Shown here in pieces: positions 12,065-22,440 of a DNA stretch of 32,009 nucleotides (position 1 is its first letter; each line of letters starts with the position of its first letter). The position numbers were made by a program, and so were the translations under genes. Origin of the DNA: Plantago elongata (lineage: Eukaryota; Streptophyta; Magnoliopsida; Lamiales; Plantaginaceae); contig JAYMSP010001449.1 of the NCBI GenBank assembly GCA_036897095.1, positions 1 through 32,009 of the forward strand. Direction: 5' to 3'. The notes under the pieces were generated by a model, which made no database searches, had not been told where the DNA came from, and was given only the letters and a program-made list of their open reading frames with translations.

Positions 12065-13020
12065 TTCTCGTTAACCGTTGGATAACTTTATAATTTGATT
12101 CGGGCAAAATGAAAAAAAATTTAAAAATATACTTATGTTGATTATAATTCTAAAAAATATACCTTATTTTACAATCATACAATTTTAATATTTTAAAATA
12201 CATTATCGTCTAATTTATATACCTTGTAAAATATGGTGGATTAATTACGTGACACGTGTCATTTTATAAAATGCAAAGTACATTGAACTAAAATGTAAAT
12301 ACAGTACAAATTAATTAAGTTCATTTAGATCCCACCATAATCAATAATTGTAAAATTACTCCATCTAAAAAGAAATTAACAAAAGAAAAAAAAGAACAAT
12401 TACCACCATAGAAGTAGCTTGTGAAGCTTCATAAACTTCTTCCATGGCAGATTTTTCTTCCATGGCGAAGCTACATGGATGCTTCCATACCGGAATTTCC
12501 CATGGAGCTTCATGCTACCATGGAAGCTCCCACCAGAAGCTCCATGGTGGGAGCTTCCATGGCTAAGGGGCTGCCATGGAAGTTCCAAATGTGGAAGAGC
12601 TTCCATGCCAGTAAGTTTGTCAACTTTTTCAAAGTTTTTTAATCTTTTTAATTTAAAATGTATTTATAAATAATTGATGAGGTTAATGAATAATGAAGTA
12701 ATTAGTGAATTTAATGAATAATTTTGTTAATATGAAATTAATTCATAGTTATACAAAAAAATAATGGGGTTAAATTGAAATTAAATTATTTTATTTGCAA
12801 ATATATCCATGGAACTTTTAGAATTTGCAAAGGTACACGTGCCATCCAATTAAGTTACCATTTTGTCACGAGGGTACCGTATTGTGACTTTCGATCAACT
12901 TAAAGTACTAAAATTGAACGGTTACAAAATAAAGTGTCTTTTTCGAAAATGTCACAACTTATGGTACATTTTTCGAATTTTTCCCATGTAAAATTATCAT
13001 TGTGATTTAACGAGAAACAT
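12065..13020. mobile_element. Long-TIR (MULE-like or foldback) non-autonomous element
   Basis: Sequence from 12102 (GGGCAAAATGAAAAA, then ATATACTTATG and ACCTTATTTTACAA) matches the reverse complement of about 12985-12905 (GGGAAAAATTCGAAAAA, then TGTACCATAAG and ACTTTATTTTGTAA). These are long, diverged terminal inverted repeats of at least 80 bases. A further shared word, TTTCTCGTTAA, lies outside them on both sides, so the true ends may be further out. Long TIRs without a transposase fit a MULE-like or foldback element. No matching 9-bp duplication was found at the GGG borders. Confidence 0.55.
12440..12612. repeat. CCATGG/AGCTTCC palindrome array with a perfect 18-bp stem
   Basis: This is the core of the surrounding element. 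About nine copies of words such as CTTCCATGG, CCATGGAAG and CCATGGAGC occur in both orientations. The centre is a perfect 18-base inverted repeat, 12518-12535 with 12545-12562, around a 9-base loop. The same words make up the core at 6131-6332, about 6 kb away. Confidence 0.75.
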
Positions 13021-13560
13021 GAGAAATCGACTGATGTTATGTCATACATAACTTTTTTTAGTGAAAATATTTGTATCTTCATATTTCATCTTGGTGTAAC
13101 ATCAGAATTTTATTAAACATAGATAATATATTGACGGTAAACAAAATGTTTGTAGTTGATTTAGTTTTTTAATTAAATAGGTCATTTGGAACCTTACTGA
13201 AATATTATTATATACTGCTGGGATTAGTTTGGATAAAATTTTATAATGGTGGTTTGACTCCTAGTTATCATAATTTATGGGTAAAGAATGCATTTGGTTA
13301 TAGCTTGCAAACATTGCTAATGATGATCTATGATGGTTAGGTCCCATCATAATTTCATGAAAATCATTTGGTGTTATTGGATATGTCCATTATGCAAGTA
13401 CAAGCCATCCTGAGTATAATAATGATTTTGTTAATTATTTTGAATACTATAGAATAGTGTATATGATTTATTTCGCAACAAAATATACAAGGATGTTTTT
13501 AACGTTAGTTTATCATGTTAAATAGCTATCATCATAATTGATTTGTACCTTTAAATCGGT
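13021..13560. other. AT-rich spacer
   Basis: This sequence is strongly AT-rich, with no coding frame, RNA gene or element ends recognised. Confidence 0.35.
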
Positions 13561-13569
13561 TAAAGCGCC

Positions 13570-14205
13570 AATGACCTAGAGGTGATCTAACACACTCTTA
13601 AAACAATCGAGTTGTCCATATCAACCTCACGAGAGAAGGGGTCGGCCAACATTACTCTAGCTCAACAAGATTTAAGGATCATTCAAGGGGTTCAACTCCA
13701 ACCACGCTACGGGCCCGAGTCCAACTCACCTGCAACCTCTTAGTGTGAGGGTCCGTGGTGGCTACGAGTCCGATACCGACTCACTTATAGGACCACCAAC
13801 CACCCTTATGTGTCCCTATTATTATTGAGACTCCATGTGCCATCCAGCTCCGGTGACACGTGGAGCCATACCTCTAGGCCGACACAACTCTGAAGTGTCA
13901 GAGCCAAACCTTCGACGAAGTTCTACTATAAATAAGAGAGCATTTACTCCTCATAAATGTAAGTACCTACCTCTCAATATTCAAATCTCTAGTTTTGAGG
14001 TCCGAGCCTATAAGATTGATCAGCCTCTAAACCTCGTTGAATTTGAGCACAGTTTGTCTTAGACAAAATGGACCAAAAAGGTCTAACCCCTTCCTCCCTA
14101 TACTTTCAGGATGGATGCAACCTCTATTGGAGACGAACACCTCATTCTGGAGCCAAACAAGACGCTCTCAGCTCACAACGAACCCACTCCTCTCGTGACA
14201 GACCA
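13570..14205 (+). mobile_element. LTR-retrotransposon-like remnant
   Basis: This block is less AT-rich than its surroundings. It carries an LTR-style promoter: CTATAAATAAGAGAG at about 13926, about 85 bases before a leader-like stretch that runs to an ATG near 14112. Upstream are words typical of LTR U3 regions (GACACGTGGAGCC). No gag-pol domain, paired LTR or target duplication was found, so it may be a solo or truncated LTR. The family is not assigned. Confidence 0.4.
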
Positions 14206-14210
14206 CTCAT

Positions 14211-14360
14211 ATGACAATCTAACTAGAACTAAGAGAACCTGCCATGTTTGGACTAATTCTAGAACTAAAACAAACTAAAGTAATACATAAGTAAACTAAG
14301 AGGACTAATCTATTCCTACCCACGAATTTACCCTTCACCGAATTTATACATTATTTATAA
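14211..14360 (+). repeat. Dispersed repeat, copy A
   Basis: Copy A shares ordered words with 18719-18865 in the same orientation: GACAATCTAAC/GACGATCTAAC, CATGTTTGGAC, AATTCT, GAACTAA, TTAAGAGGACT or CTAAGAGGACT, CACGAA, and TTTATACA near the end. It follows the LTR-like block directly and may be its downstream part. Confidence 0.6.
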
Positions 14361-14640
14361 CTTATCTAAGCTAGTAGCATATTGGTGGTAAATTAGTTGA
14401 TTGGATAAGTTTCTCCACGCCACATATCATAAAGATCAGCTAGTTTATCATGAAATTAATTTACTAAACAATTTAATAAAAAGATAGAGTACTAGTTTAT
14501 TAAAATCAGCTATCCAATAAACTACTAATAAGCTCTATCATCTTTCAACAATGTTTCGAAAACTATTTGATATGCTAGCTAGATGATCTTTGATAAGTTT
14601 GCTAGTTAATCAAGTAGCTGATTATGTTATTGTATATATT

Positions 14641-14801
14641 CTCTCTCCGTTCCAGTGTAGTTTAATATGCATTGTAAAGTTTTTAAGGATAATTGCACAT
14701 GAAGTATAAATGGTGAAAAATGTTATAAAAAATAAGAACATAACATTTATATTGAAATAGATATAAATAGAATATAAAACATTTGTAATAGGATGGAAGA
14801 G
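14641..14801. mobile_element. Small MITE-like element
   Basis: The left end reads CTCTCTCCGTTCC. The reverse complement of the right end reads CTCTTCCATCC. TATT flanks both sides (about 14637-14640 and 14802-14805). The length of about 160 bases, AT-rich interior and Stowaway-like ends suggest a MITE. The terminal match is imperfect. Confidence 0.5.
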
Positions 14802-15819
14802 TATTATTTTAGTATACTCTCGCATGTCCTTTTAGTAGTACATAAGTTAGATGATCAACAAGATTGTTCTAACGAGCGTTACCATCCACCAACTTGCTTA
14901 TAAGCTGGAGACTCAGATAAATTATATGTAGGTATATTTAGAGACTGATCTATATTCATATAAAAATATTAATATTATTAATTAAAATGTTGTATTGTTA
15001 ATATTAATGGTTTTCATATGCAATAAATGCACTTAGTGGACAAAATATGCATTGGTCAATAACATTATTTATCTTTTGGGGTGTTTTTGTTTGTTTTAAT
15101 AATATAGGTTGGTTTAAATAATTAAGCTATCTAGACATGATCTCACTTTTTCATGAAATAACTTTAAAAATATATATTTACACAAAGTTTTGTAAGCAAG
15201 TATAATAAAAAGAACTTAAAAACACTATTGCATTCTTAACTTTAAGCATAATATTTTAAGCAATATCAATAATATATTTTATTAATGTGACATATGTTAA
15301 TTTGCTTTTGTATGTATATGACCGTTATTTTTCATATAAACATGTTTCCATTTATATAACAATAACGTTTCTCGGTTGGAGCCTGTGGCAAACCAAATGT
15401 AAGCATTGGAGGAAACGGATATTTAAGCTGGCTTTTATAGTAACTATATACGAAGTATGAAAGCATAGAAATAATACATGTTTTGGTATTGTTGATAGGC
15501 TAGTAAACGCTGCACAACAAATTATAATAATTGTGACTTATAGAGCTTGAATAGTACCTAGACTTCGACCCCATGTTGGCGTTTCTTGTTAGTTTTAGTA
15601 GTTTAGTTTTCTTGTTTTCTCCTAGTATGACTCAGGCTGGATCTTGGATCGACTTCTGCTTTGTACTATTTTTTGGAGCTTAATAATATATTCTCGTTCC
15701 AAAAAGAATAACGTTTCTCGTCCCTTTATTTACTCCATATTTATGCTAGTACTTCTTTATAGTCTTGTGATACATAGTTTTAAATAATGAAATAATTAGG
15801 TTTTTATTTTGTGCTGAAG

Positions 15820-16260
15820 AAGATGTATTAAGGCTTAAGAGCCAGAGTCAGTCCCTAAAAATGAGATTACAGAAATCGGGGGTGTATGCCAAAGCTTGTT
15901 TCCAAAATTCCTATTACATCCTAGTCTAGCTAAGTGATCGGCACACTAGTTTGCCAATCGATTAATCTTCAAAACTTTAATTAATCTACAACACTTCCAC
16001 ATCCCATGGGTTGTGAAGAAGATGTTTGAATTGCTCGACCTCATCCAAACACTTCGAAGGTGGTTCTTCAGCTTCCATAATTAAGGCAAAAATATATTGG
16101 GAGTCAGTTTTCACTATCAACCGTGGAATACGCTGGTTCAAGGCAAAGTAAGGCCTTTGAGTAGCCTGCCAAGTTCCTACCATTCACTGCCGGAAGCGGG
16201 ATTATCCCCGTAAAATCCCAAACCCATTTACCATCAGTATGAAATAATTAGGTTAATATA
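15820..16260 (-). pseudogene. Broken RNase H (RVT_3-type) domain of a LINE
   Basis: Read on the minus strand, pieces of a plant LINE-type RNase H domain appear in order but in shifting frames: NQRIPRLIVKTDSQ (the conserved TDS), an EVEQFKHLL helix, then NRLAN-stop-CADHLARLGCNR, which matches the usual NR-x-AD-x-LA ending. A stop codon after the WDVEVL segment and another inside the NRLAN-CADH motif break it, and at least one frameshift is needed. No reverse-transcriptase part was recognised nearby. It is clearly not functional. Confidence 0.7.
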
Positions 16261-16760
16261 TTTAATTTAATTTAATTTAATTGGATAAAAATTAGTTTGT
16301 CACACATATTTAAAAATAATGTAACAATAAGTTGATACTTCAGCTCCATTGATTGCAGATTGAGTAGTTATGTACTTGTGTGATTCTATCTAATATTTGG
16401 ATAATTAAACACATGACACTTTTTAACAAATTACAAAAATAGTATGAAGTTTAATAATTTACAAAAATTACTCAATAGTTTCAAAGTTGTAAAATATCCT
16501 AAAAAGATCCTGCAATATGAAATAAAAATTTCAAACACTCAAAAATACATTTTAAACACAACTTCAAACATGAACAGAAATACGTTTTAATGATGGTCAT
16601 CACCTCATTATTTATATTTATCAAGAATTTTTTTTTCTTCCATAAAAATTGGCTCAAATTAATCCGGTATAATAATTTGTCGAATTCCGGCCGAAATGCA
16701 TTCGCCACAAAGTTGTGATCGCAGGCTACAACTGCACAACTAAGTTGTGATGTACCGATT

Positions 16761-16870
16761 GGCAGGGCACAAACACGTTGTGGCCTGCCAAATGGAGGCA
16801 ACAACCTGCTTGTGGCCTAGCAAATAGTAGTCCACGCAACGTGTTTGTGGCCTGTCAAACGACAGGCCAC
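16761..16870. repeat. Hairpin block 1 (GTGGCCTG motifs)
   Basis: At least two strong short hairpins are present: 16761-16772 with 16778-16789 (11 of 12 paired, 5-base loop), and 16847-16856 with 16861-16870 (perfect 10, loop AAAC). Both stems use the word GTGGCCTG. Confidence 0.75.
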
Positions 16871-17034
16871 GAGCGTTTTTACCTTCTTTTTTTTTAATTT
16901 AATTGTTTGATAATTTATGTTATAATTTTTTTTATGGTAGTAGTACATTATTATTTTAATTTTTAAAATTATATTATCAAACTATATATATTTTTAATTT
17001 TTTGATAAGAAAATAAGTGTTCCACACCAAAATA

Positions 17035-17163
17035 CTTGTGTCCTTTGAAAAACATAGGCCACAAATCATGTCGTGGACTTCGAAAATGTAGACCACAATC
17101 ATGTTGTGGCCTTTGCTTTTGAAGTCCACACTTATGTTGTGGCCTACTTTTTATAGGCCACAA
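17035..17163. repeat. Hairpin block 2: four hairpins at about 34-bp spacing
   Basis: Four successive units each read TTGTGGCCT or a variant, a spacer of about 10 bases, then AGGCCACAA or a variant (near 17035-17064, 17071-17098, 17104-17130 and 17137-17163). The last is perfect: GTGGCCTA pairs with TAGGCCAC. The regular spacing suggests amplification of one hairpin unit. Confidence 0.7.
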
Positions 17164-17480
17164 GTATTCCGGCCCGAAACATCCATTTTCGGTCGGTTAA
17201 ATATATAAAACTATAAATGTATATCGTTAACTTATATTTTAATAATTTAGTTAGTTTGATAATATATATTTTTCAATTATTGTAGTAACATTTTTATATT
17301 ATTTTTCTAAATTTTATGATTTGTTGTTAAAATATTATGATTATGATGGTTTGTTTCATATGATGATCATGATGATACGATGATTATCGATTTATATATA
17401 TATTTTTTAAATTTGAAGTCTTTTGGTAGTTATTTGTAAATTCTTAAACTTAGGACTATTTTTATAATTTTTCAGAAAAG

Positions 17481-18660
17481 TTCATAATTACATAGCAATC
17501 TATTTTTAATATTGTGTTATTCTTATTTTCAGATTACTTTAAGAGTTAAATTATTCTCCAACAAAATAAAACAAGCCCATTTATATCTTAATATTTTACA
17601 GTATTAAATTTTCATTAAATTCATACTCATAAATTGATGGATGCAATTTAGAATGTCAATTTAGCATTATAAAAATTGATGAATGCAATGCCTGAATGTA
17701 AGTGTTTGATGATTTTTACAACTAATTAACAATTAGTAACACCTTAAAATTCCAATTAAGTACTTAGTAACTATTCAAAAAATCATAATCAAGTACATAT
17801 AATATACAACTACTCACTCAGTCACATAGAACTTTATACAATATTTTAGAAATGAATCTATTCAACATCAAATAAAAAGTTACATTTAAATTACATACTG
17901 GCCACTAAGAGTATAAGTTTTTACTATATTTCTTAAAATATTATTTTTTTATTTAAAATTATGGGTTAATATTAATGAATAATTAATTTATCCATCAGAG
18001 GGGTTTAAGAGATCGATAAAAAATGTATAATTCAAGAATAAAGTAAATTTTCAAATAAAATTTGTACTGAAAAACTAACCTTCCAAATTAATGACTTTTT
18101 AATGTAGACCAAATAATTCAACTATGAAATTCATTTTTGTTGTAAATAAAATTATTGCACTCAATTAAATATTGATTTAGAAGATTATTTTTTTTAGTGC
18201 ACTATGGTAGTGAATAGTTGTGTGATTTTAGTTCATTAAATAAGAGGTAGAACTGTAAATTGATAAAGTGCTATGTCGTTAACACTTTTAACTCTGCATA
18301 TATCAATTCCACACACACACAAACATATATAACGAATATATGTTAGATTTATTTTTTATTTTTTGTTGATAAAAGAAATGATAAGAAAGAATAACAAATT
18401 GGTTGACACCTATCAATCCGATTTAGAGGTAATTTAGGTAATTTGCAACTAGTTCATAGGTCTCACCAGTAAAAAAGAATTCAATTTTTTATTTCTGAAT
18501 AAAGAAAACAATTTCACTATCATAACAACAAATTGTTATTTACAATCAGCCAATCAGTCATTTATCAGTGTAAGTTCATTTAATATTAAGACACATTTGT
18601 AAATGTGATATTATGGGTGTTCTGGTCACACTATAAAATTAGTGTTCTGAAACCACAAAG
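17481..18660. other. AT-rich spacer
   Basis: This is highly AT-rich sequence with no supported gene, RNA gene or recognisable element ends. Confidence 0.35.
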
Positions 18661-18718
18661 ATCCACGTCCTTTTGTAACGGACCTCACTTATACAGACCA
18701 ACATACCAGAAACATAAG

Positions 18719-18865
18719 TGACGATCTAACCCGAACTAATACGATCTATCATGTTTGGACCAAATTCTGAACTAATACGAAATAAACTAAATACTCACGT
18801 GAATTAAGAGGACTGAAACATCCCTAGTTCACGAACTTAGATTTCGCCAGATTTATACACTTTAA
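18719..18865 (+). repeat. Dispersed repeat, copy B
   Basis: This is a diverged direct copy of 14211-14360, sharing CATGTTTGGAC, GAACTAA, AAGAGGACT and TTTATACA in the same order and spacing. Unlike copy A, it lacks a recognisable LTR-like block directly upstream. Confidence 0.6.
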
Positions 18866-19131
18866 ATACTTTACTAATTCAACATTACATTTTCGAGATC
18901 ATTCTACTCATTTATATGTTTAGCTTTCAATACTCGTAATCAATTTTATTGGAAGTCGAGTTGCCGACGATAAGTGTAATAGTGACTCGATAGAGTTACA
19001 TTTTCCACCAAGGAATTCGACCTTTCATATTCAAATTTCAACCAATACATGAGCACGAATCCATAATATTCTTGTCCCTTGTCTTGGCACAACTGAACCA
19101 TGATGATCACAAGAAACAGATAGGAAGACAC

Positions 19132-20917
19132 TCATTTGAATTGGAAAGGAATTTTAACAACAGGAACTGCCACCAGTTGTTCCTTTCTTCTCACAGTCAC
19201 CCCAAAAGTTTCAGTCATGGATAGATCTTCTTGCTCCAATCCATCAGGTAAGCTCCAATCAAAATGGTAAAGAAAAGTTGCCAGTGGCAGCTCAACATTA
19301 GCCAACGCAAACGTTATACCGGGGCACATCCTCCTTCCAGCGCCAAAAGGGATGTATTCAAAGCTGTTCCCTTTAAAATCGACTGAACTATCAAGGAATC
19401 TCTCTGGAGTGAACATCGTGGCGTTTCTCCAGTGTTTCGGGTCCCTTCCAATCGCCCAAGCGTTCACCAAGATCCTAGCCTTTATCGGGATGTCATATCC
19501 ATTAATGTTACATTCTTGACGGCATTCTCTTGGGAGTACGAGGGGTAGTGGTGGATGCAACCTTAGCGTCTCCTTGATAACTAACTTAAGGTGCTTTAGT
19601 TCATGCAATGATGTCTCGTCGATGCAGCCTTTACCATTGTAAACTTTTCTAACCTCGTCTTGTGCGGTTCTGAGGATTGACGGGTTCTTCAGCATCTCTG
19701 CCATTGCCCAATCAACAGTTGTGGCTGATGTCTCACTCCCAGCAGTAAAAACATCCTAATGATTGATGAAACAAGTTGTGATCGAATCATATAACAAAGA
19801 AGATATTTTCAGGGAAACACTAACTATTACATGAGTTAGCCCAAGTTGATGCAATTTATTTGAATTCCTTAAATCAATGTTTCGAATTCGAATTCAATTG
19901 TTAGTATGAAAACTATACATTAACCTCCTTGAATCAAGCTGGTATCAAATACTCAGATGTTGCAAATACCAGAATGAGAAACCAAACTAACAGATACAGA
20001 ACCTTTAGAAACCTTACCAATATAACTGCTTTGATGTTGTCGGTTGTCAGGGGAACTTCATGTCCATCCTCCTGAAACTTCAGTAGAATGTCGATCAGAT
20101 CTTCTTGCTTTTCACTTTGATCCTCGTTGATTCCAACATTATTAACTTTGTGCTCATTGATAATGCTCTCAAGTATAACATCTGATTGCTGCTGCAGCTT
20201 CCTTACTTTGTTCCTCATCGGACTAAGTATCTGCAGCAACTTGACAGAAGGATACACATCAGCCATGTCAAAACCGGCAGCTAATTTGATTCCTTCAAGT
20301 ACTACTGATACCAATGCTTCTTGTTCCTTCCTTTTACTACCCAGTGCCGCCCTTGAAGTAATAGTGTATGTCGAAGAGTACACTTTCTCTGTCAAGTTGA
20401 TAGCCAACCCTGCATTAGAAGATATCCATCGAGCAAGATTTGAGACCTCTTCCTCTCTTATTGACCTGAAAGATTGAACACGTTTTGGCGTTAAAAGCTC
20501 TGATATGCAAATTTTTCGCAACTGCCTCCAGTATTCGCCGTAAGGGGCGAATGCTATGTCTGTGCAGTCATATGACAATATCTTTGCAGCTAGTAATTCA
20601 GGCCTCGACGCGAAAGTAAGATCATGTGTTTTCATCACTTCTTTTGCAACTTCAGGGGAAGAAATGACGATAGTTGGGACTTCACCGAGTTTCAAGTACA
20701 TAATTGGCCCATATTTGGTGGATAAGTCTCTCATAGCATGGTGTGGTTGAGAGCCAATTAATAGGTGCATATTTCCTATCAAGGGAAGCTTCCATGGCCC
20801 TGGAGGAAGATTCTGACTCTGCTTATTGGCTTTGGATCGGTTTCTGATCTTGAAAAGCATAAGCATGAAAAATAAGAAGGGAACAAGAGTTCCTATAGAT
20901 GGGAGGAGAATCTCCAT
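19132..20917 (-). CDS. Cytochrome P450, CYP71 family (CYP71D-like)
   Basis: Two exons, 20917-20018 and 19755-19132, with a 262-base intron at the phase-0 position usual for this family, encode 507 residues, a full-length P450. A hydrophobic N-terminal anchor (about 1-20) is followed by basic residues and the proline hinge LPPGPWKLP, typical of ER-bound enzymes. Visible motifs are the I-helix AGSETS (305-310), the K-helix ETLR (362-365), PERF (417-420) and the haem loop PFGAGRRMCPG with ligand Cys444. These enzymes oxidise small molecules using NADPH-P450 reductase; many CYP71D members act on terpenoids or phenolics, but the substrate cannot be told from sequence. The ATG at 20917 was preferred over the in-frame ATG at 20950, because a TATA box at about 20961-20972 places transcription start near 20930. 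Confidence 0.92.
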
Positions 20918-20960
20918 GTCAATGTTTTCTTGGTAGCTTGTTTCCCTCAATGTGAGGAGT

Positions 20961-20972
20961 CTATATATATAG
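20961..20972 (-). promoter_or_regulatory. TATA box of the CYP71 gene
   Basis: CTATATATATAG lies about 45 bases upstream of the chosen ATG on the minus strand. With normal spacing, transcription would start near 20930-20935, downstream of the ATG at 20950. Confidence 0.6.
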
Positions 20973-21329
20973 AATAGCTTGGTTTTGGAACTTAGCTTCC
21001 AGAGAACAATTGGATGGCCGGACTTGCTCGTTTTTTAAGGTTTCGCTGCCTCGTTGAATCTGAAAAAAGCATCAAATTAGGTAGGTAATGACAAAATGTG
21101 ACTTTTTGGAGTGAATCATTAGGCACTAATGACAAATGTTGATTTACACATGTTACCAACCTTTGTGTTGAAAGGTTTGACGGCTTTTAGTACAAGCAGA
21201 ATTGAATCATGATATCACGTTCTTTTCTGCTTGATAATTTTATTAGGAATTGTTGGGAGAAGTTGGATAGATATAAGCATTGTTTGACTGAGCAAAGGTT
21301 TACAGAATTGTCTTTTGTAAAGCTGAGCT

Positions 21330-22440
21330 ATCAATGGACAAAGCAATACCTGCTAAGAATCGCCGGTAAAGCTTTGTCTATGCATCCAAAGTCCACAATG
21401 TTTGGCAAAGACCTGATAAAATTAGATACGAGTCTGCTAACATATTTAACCATCAAAACAGTTCAACAGATTTCAGCAATTTCTTCATGTTGCATGCCAT
21501 TAGGTAGGTTAATAGAGGTCCATGTGAATGTAGCCTAACAGTCTCCTTGATGATCACCACTTATAGGTACTTCAGATCGTTGATAAATGCTTCATCAGCA
21601 TGATCCTTACTCTTGAAAATCCATCTTACCTCATCGTCTTAGAGTTATTTTCGGCACTTCTGAGTTTGCAAACATCTCCTGACAAGAGGAAAACATGCCT
21701 TGGGCAGTAAAAGTTCAACAGATTCATATGTAAAGTCTATACATTGACAGCTTAGATCCTTGACACCGTTTATGTCGCCACATTCTAGGCTCAATATTAA
21801 AATTGTAACAGGTCAGTGACATGTTCCGAGACTGTTATGGTGAACTGCCCCCATGTTCCATGCATACTAGCCTGTAGATGAAGGGGCTTCAACATTCCAC
21901 ATGACTGGGAGTGTTTTATATACTTTCTAATATAACAATGGCTAGAAGCCTAGAAGTTTACACTTTACCTGGGAGTTATAATGAACTTGAGCTGCAGGGG
22001 AAAAAAAGGCAGAATATGAAACTAACCATGACTCCATGAAAACGGATATTATTTAGAGTAAACAGGGATCCTTCTTTCTTGTCGTCCTGGAATTTCAAAA
22101 GGACGTCCACAAGATCACGTTTTTCACAGATTGGTTAATATTCATGGCCTTTACCTTCAACTATGTGCTCGTTTATGACATTGGCAACAATTTTATCTGA
22201 TTCAAGATGCATTATCCTGAATTCCTTCCACTGATTAAAGCCCAAAACTTAGGAAGGATATGCACTACAGATCTCAAACCCTGTGGCCAGCTTAGAAGTT
22301 CGAAGCTGTACTCATATCAACATAAAATTTTCTTGGTTTTCTTGCCAGATGCTGCCTTTGACGTAACTCCATTTGCAGAACCATTAGCCAGGTGTACCTT
22401 TCAACAGCAACTTAAATTCTTCTCTGGGATAATTGCTCAG
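21330..22440 (-). pseudogene. Decayed CYP71 copy beside the intact gene
   Basis: Minus-strand reading shows CYP71 pieces in order but in changing frames. VTSKAASGKK (about 22376-22340) matches TSRAALGSK of the intact gene. ATGFEICSAYPS and HLESDKIVANVINEH (about 22290-22170) follow, then RDLVDVLLKFQDD (about 22125-22084) and TLNNIR before a donor-like GTTAGT at 22026, the same place as the real intron. Exon-2 pieces follow: KSKDHADEAFINDLKYL-stop-VVIIKETVRLH (about 21630-21530), and a weak PERF-to-DF region near 21400-21350. Stops, frameshifts and loss of the N-terminus and haem loop make it a pseudogene. It probably arose by tandem duplication of a CYP71 gene. Confidence 0.8.

Larger units (their letters stand above)
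16425..17480. mobile_element. TIR element with a TTGTGGCC hairpin core
   Basis: Sequence at about 16427-16500 (AAATTACAAAAATAGTATGA, then AGTTTAATAATTTACAAA) matches the reverse complement of about 17480-17405 (AAATTATAAAAATAGTCCTA, then AGTTTAAGAATTTACAAA). These are terminal inverted repeats of about 70 bases. Between them are two blocks of TTGTGGCCT/AGGCCACAA words separated by AT-rich DNA. No transposase or clear target duplication was seen. The two short minus frames inside (16499-16804 and 16969-17163) just read through the repeats. Confidence 0.55.

Noticed and set aside
12421..12673. Overlapping short frames on both strands
   Set aside because: They run through the CCATGG palindrome array and are repeat artefacts.
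15640..15700. Plus-strand stretch resembling a LINE 3' end (GGAGCTTAATAATATA)
   Set aside because: The orientation is opposite to the RNase H remnant nearby and there is no poly-A tail; too weak to list.
16499..17163. Minus-strand frames of 101 and 64 codons with repeated Pro-Gln-His words
   Set aside because: They translate the TTGTGGCC hairpin repeats; the apparent protein repeats come from the DNA repeats.
20127..20477. 116-codon plus-strand frame
   Set aside because: It is antisense to exon 1 of the CYP71 gene and has no domain of its own.
20917..20950. Upstream in-frame ATG of the CYP71 gene at 20950
   Set aside because: It lies only about 10 bases from the TATA box, upstream of the likely transcription start, and adds 11 residues not typical of the family.
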